A stretch of 64,000 bases of DNA from Natronoarchaeum philippinense (GTDB lineage Archaea; Halobacteriota; Halobacteria; Halobacteriales; Natronoarchaeaceae), in assembly GCF_900215575.1 (NCBI RefSeq), contig NZ_OBEJ01000001.1, positions 248,001 to 312,000 on the forward strand. The letters are read 5' to 3'. A model generated the notes under the pieces. It ran no database searches. It had not been told where the DNA came from and was given only the letters and a program-made list of their open reading frames with translations. The first letter of the stretch is position 1. Every line of letters begins with the position of its first letter. Both the position numbers and the translations under genes were made by a program. Shown here one piece after another: positions 63,096 to 64,000 of this stretch.

Positions 63096-63284
63096 ATGCC
63101 CAAGACGACCGTTACGAAGACCACGAGTACCACCACCAACTCCGACGGTGAAGACCGAACTGTCGAGCAGTATCGAACGACTGTTCCCAAGGGCATTGCC
63201 GAGGCGATGGACCTCGCGGGAGCACGTGTCGAGTGGAACATCAAGAGCGGGAACACGCTCGAAATCACAGTCACCGATGAGTGA
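63096..63284 (+). CDS. AbrB/MazE-like small DNA-binding protein
   Basis: The 62-residue protein has the SpoVT-AbrB pattern: a short strand (RTVEQYRTTVPKGIAEAM), then VEWNIKSGNTLEITVTDE. The TVPKGIAEAMDL part is the signature loop-helix. Such proteins are dimeric swapped-hairpin repressors, often antitoxins or plasmid regulators. It overlaps the recombinase start by eight bases (ATGAGTGA), so it probably controls recombinase production. No toxin is adjacent. Confidence 0.75.
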   Translation: MPKTTVTKTTSTTTNSDGEDRTVEQYRTTVPKGIAEAMDLAGARVEWNIKSGNTLEITVTDE

Positions 63285-64000
63285 CGCCACCACCAGCAAG
63301 GCGCTCGCGGTCATTCGACGATCGCAAGGCGACGAGGATGGTGCCAGCCTTCGCCTCCAGCGCGAACAGGTGCCTTCGCTCGCGAGCGACCTTGCCGACG
63401 AGTACGATGTCGTTGACCTAGGTGTCCACACTGGATTTAGCATACTCTCGCGAGACAAGGACGACCCGAGAATTGACGATAACGACGAGATCCTCAACGC
63501 GATCGATCGCGTACGAGCTGGAGAGTACGACCACGTGGTCGCCTGGGACGACTCCAGACTGGCCCGCGACGACTTTTTCGCGGAATGGCGGCGTGCAGCT
63601 GCCTCGGGCAGCGCCGAGTTCGCATTCGTCGCTGGAGACGTTGATGTCGACAGTATGGAACATGGCGTTCGCCGAACAGTCGAAACCGCAATCAAACGCG
63701 AGGAAATCAAGAAAGCTCGGGAGGCTGTGAACGACCGCGAACAGCGAGCAATGTGGAACTCCCGGCCACCGGTCGGTCTCGAGTTCGACGACGCGCGCGA
63801 GTATCTGGTGGCAAGTAAGCAGTTCGACACCGTCGTGGACGCGCTCGCAATGCGCGCCGACGGCGTGTCGTATCGTTCGATCGCAGACGAGACCGGACTC
63901 TCCCGCGGAGCGATTGAGCGGTGGGTCAACCACGTTGAGGACCGAGCGCAGTCATGCCGCGATGGCGGTACCGCACGTACGCTCCTCGACGCCGCCCCGG
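63277..64000 (+). CDS. Serine recombinase (resolvase/invertase family), 3' end outside window
   Basis: The frame is open from the ATG at 63277 to the window edge (241 codons). The start reads ALAVIRRSQGDEDGASLRLQ with the catalytic Ser in RRSQ. VVAWDDSRLARDD follows, the conserved DRLxR-like active-site segment. A helix-turn-helix-like part near residues 195-215 reads GVSYRSIADETGLSRGAIER. It is coupled to the AbrB-like gene by overlap. It is the only recombinase seen on the element, so it may excise or integrate it, or resolve multimers. A tRNA target is unusual for serine recombinases. Confidence 0.8.
   Translation, partial: MSDATTSKALAVIRRSQGDEDGASLRLQREQVPSLASDLADEYDVVDLGVHTGFSILSRDKDDPRIDDNDEILNAIDRVRAGEYDHVVAWDDSRLARDDFFAEWRRAAASGSAEFAFVAGDVDVDSMEHGVRRTVETAIKREEIKKAREAVNDREQRAMWNSRPPVGLEFDDAREYLVASKQFDTVVDALAMRADGVSYRSIADETGLSRGAIERWVNHVEDRAQSCRDGGTARTLLDAAP

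Larger units (their letters stand above)
23430..64000. mobile_element. Integrated plasmid-like defence island (left end at tRNA-Arg, right end outside window)
   Basis: Directly after tRNA-Arg the sequence becomes less GC-rich and gains long AT-rich gaps. Its genes are those of mobile defence elements: a ParA partition cassette, a serine recombinase, an AbrB-like protein, Argonaute, CARF regulators and giant helicases. No second copy of the tRNA 3' end was seen inside the window, so the other attachment site must lie to the right. The first 270 bases (23430-23699) hold no gene. They include a small perfect inverted repeat, CTGGAC-A-GTCCAG, at 23560-23572. No tyrosine integrase lies next to the tRNA, which is unusual for a tRNA-integrated element. 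Confidence 0.6.

Overview
The window comes from a halophilic archaeon (class Halobacteria). The left part is GC-rich and its proteins are strongly acidic. It carries archaeal hallmark genes: GatE, FEN1 with a PCNA-binding tail, RNase P component 4, an archaeal-type 7S SRP RNA, an ether-lipid prenyltransferase of the UbiA family, a twin-arginine lipoprotein, and TATA boxes about 27 bases upstream of leaderless starts. I cannot name the genus.

Bases 1 to about 23,430 are ordinary chromosome. In order they hold pterin/folate genes (MptE-like, folP), acetyltransferases, an RNA methyltransferase, a drug/metabolite transporter facing an Lrp regulator, gatE, fumC, a four-gene sugar ABC transporter behind a palindrome-rich promoter, fen, RNase P component 4, a YhbY-like protein, an MscS channel, the SRP RNA, a RAD55-like ATPase, a lipid prenyltransferase and tRNA-Arg(UCG).

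From the 3' end of tRNA-Arg to the right edge the character changes: lower GC, long AT-rich gaps, defence genes, a ParA partition cassette and a serine recombinase. I read this as an integrated, plasmid-like element whose far end lies outside the window. Its main content is (a) a CARF-HTH (Csa3-like) regulator divergent from a 19-kb operon encoding two small proteins, a 1025-aa P-loop ATPase, a coiled-coil protein, two tandem ~1800-aa SF2 helicases with zinc ribbons and DUF1998-type ends, and a phospholipase-D-family nuclease; (b) an operon with two tRNA-guanine-transglycosylase-like enzymes, one 967 aa long with a YaaA/DUF6884-like tail, followed by a winged-helix protein and an AAA ATPase; (c) a ParA cassette flanked by matching palindromic sites; (d) a CoiA-like nuclease and a second CARF-HTH regulator (HFX_2341/DUF6293 type); (e) a DUF2797 protein coupled to a catalytically complete NgAgo-like Argonaute with an unusual HARP-like N-terminus; (f) an AbrB-like protein coupled to a serine recombinase.

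The central hypothesis is that (a) and (b) together form an archaeal version of the Dpd (7-deazapurine-in-DNA) modification and restriction system. The transglycosylases would mark DNA with a preQ0-derived base, and the ATPase, helicases and PLD protein would attack unmarked DNA. Gene order and sizes in (a) resemble dpdG-H-I-J-K as I remember them, but with a doubled helicase and no recognisable dpdB or dpdC. DISARM/Druantia-type systems share the DUF1998 helicase and PLD parts and are the main alternative. Argonaute would be a second, guide-directed defence layer.
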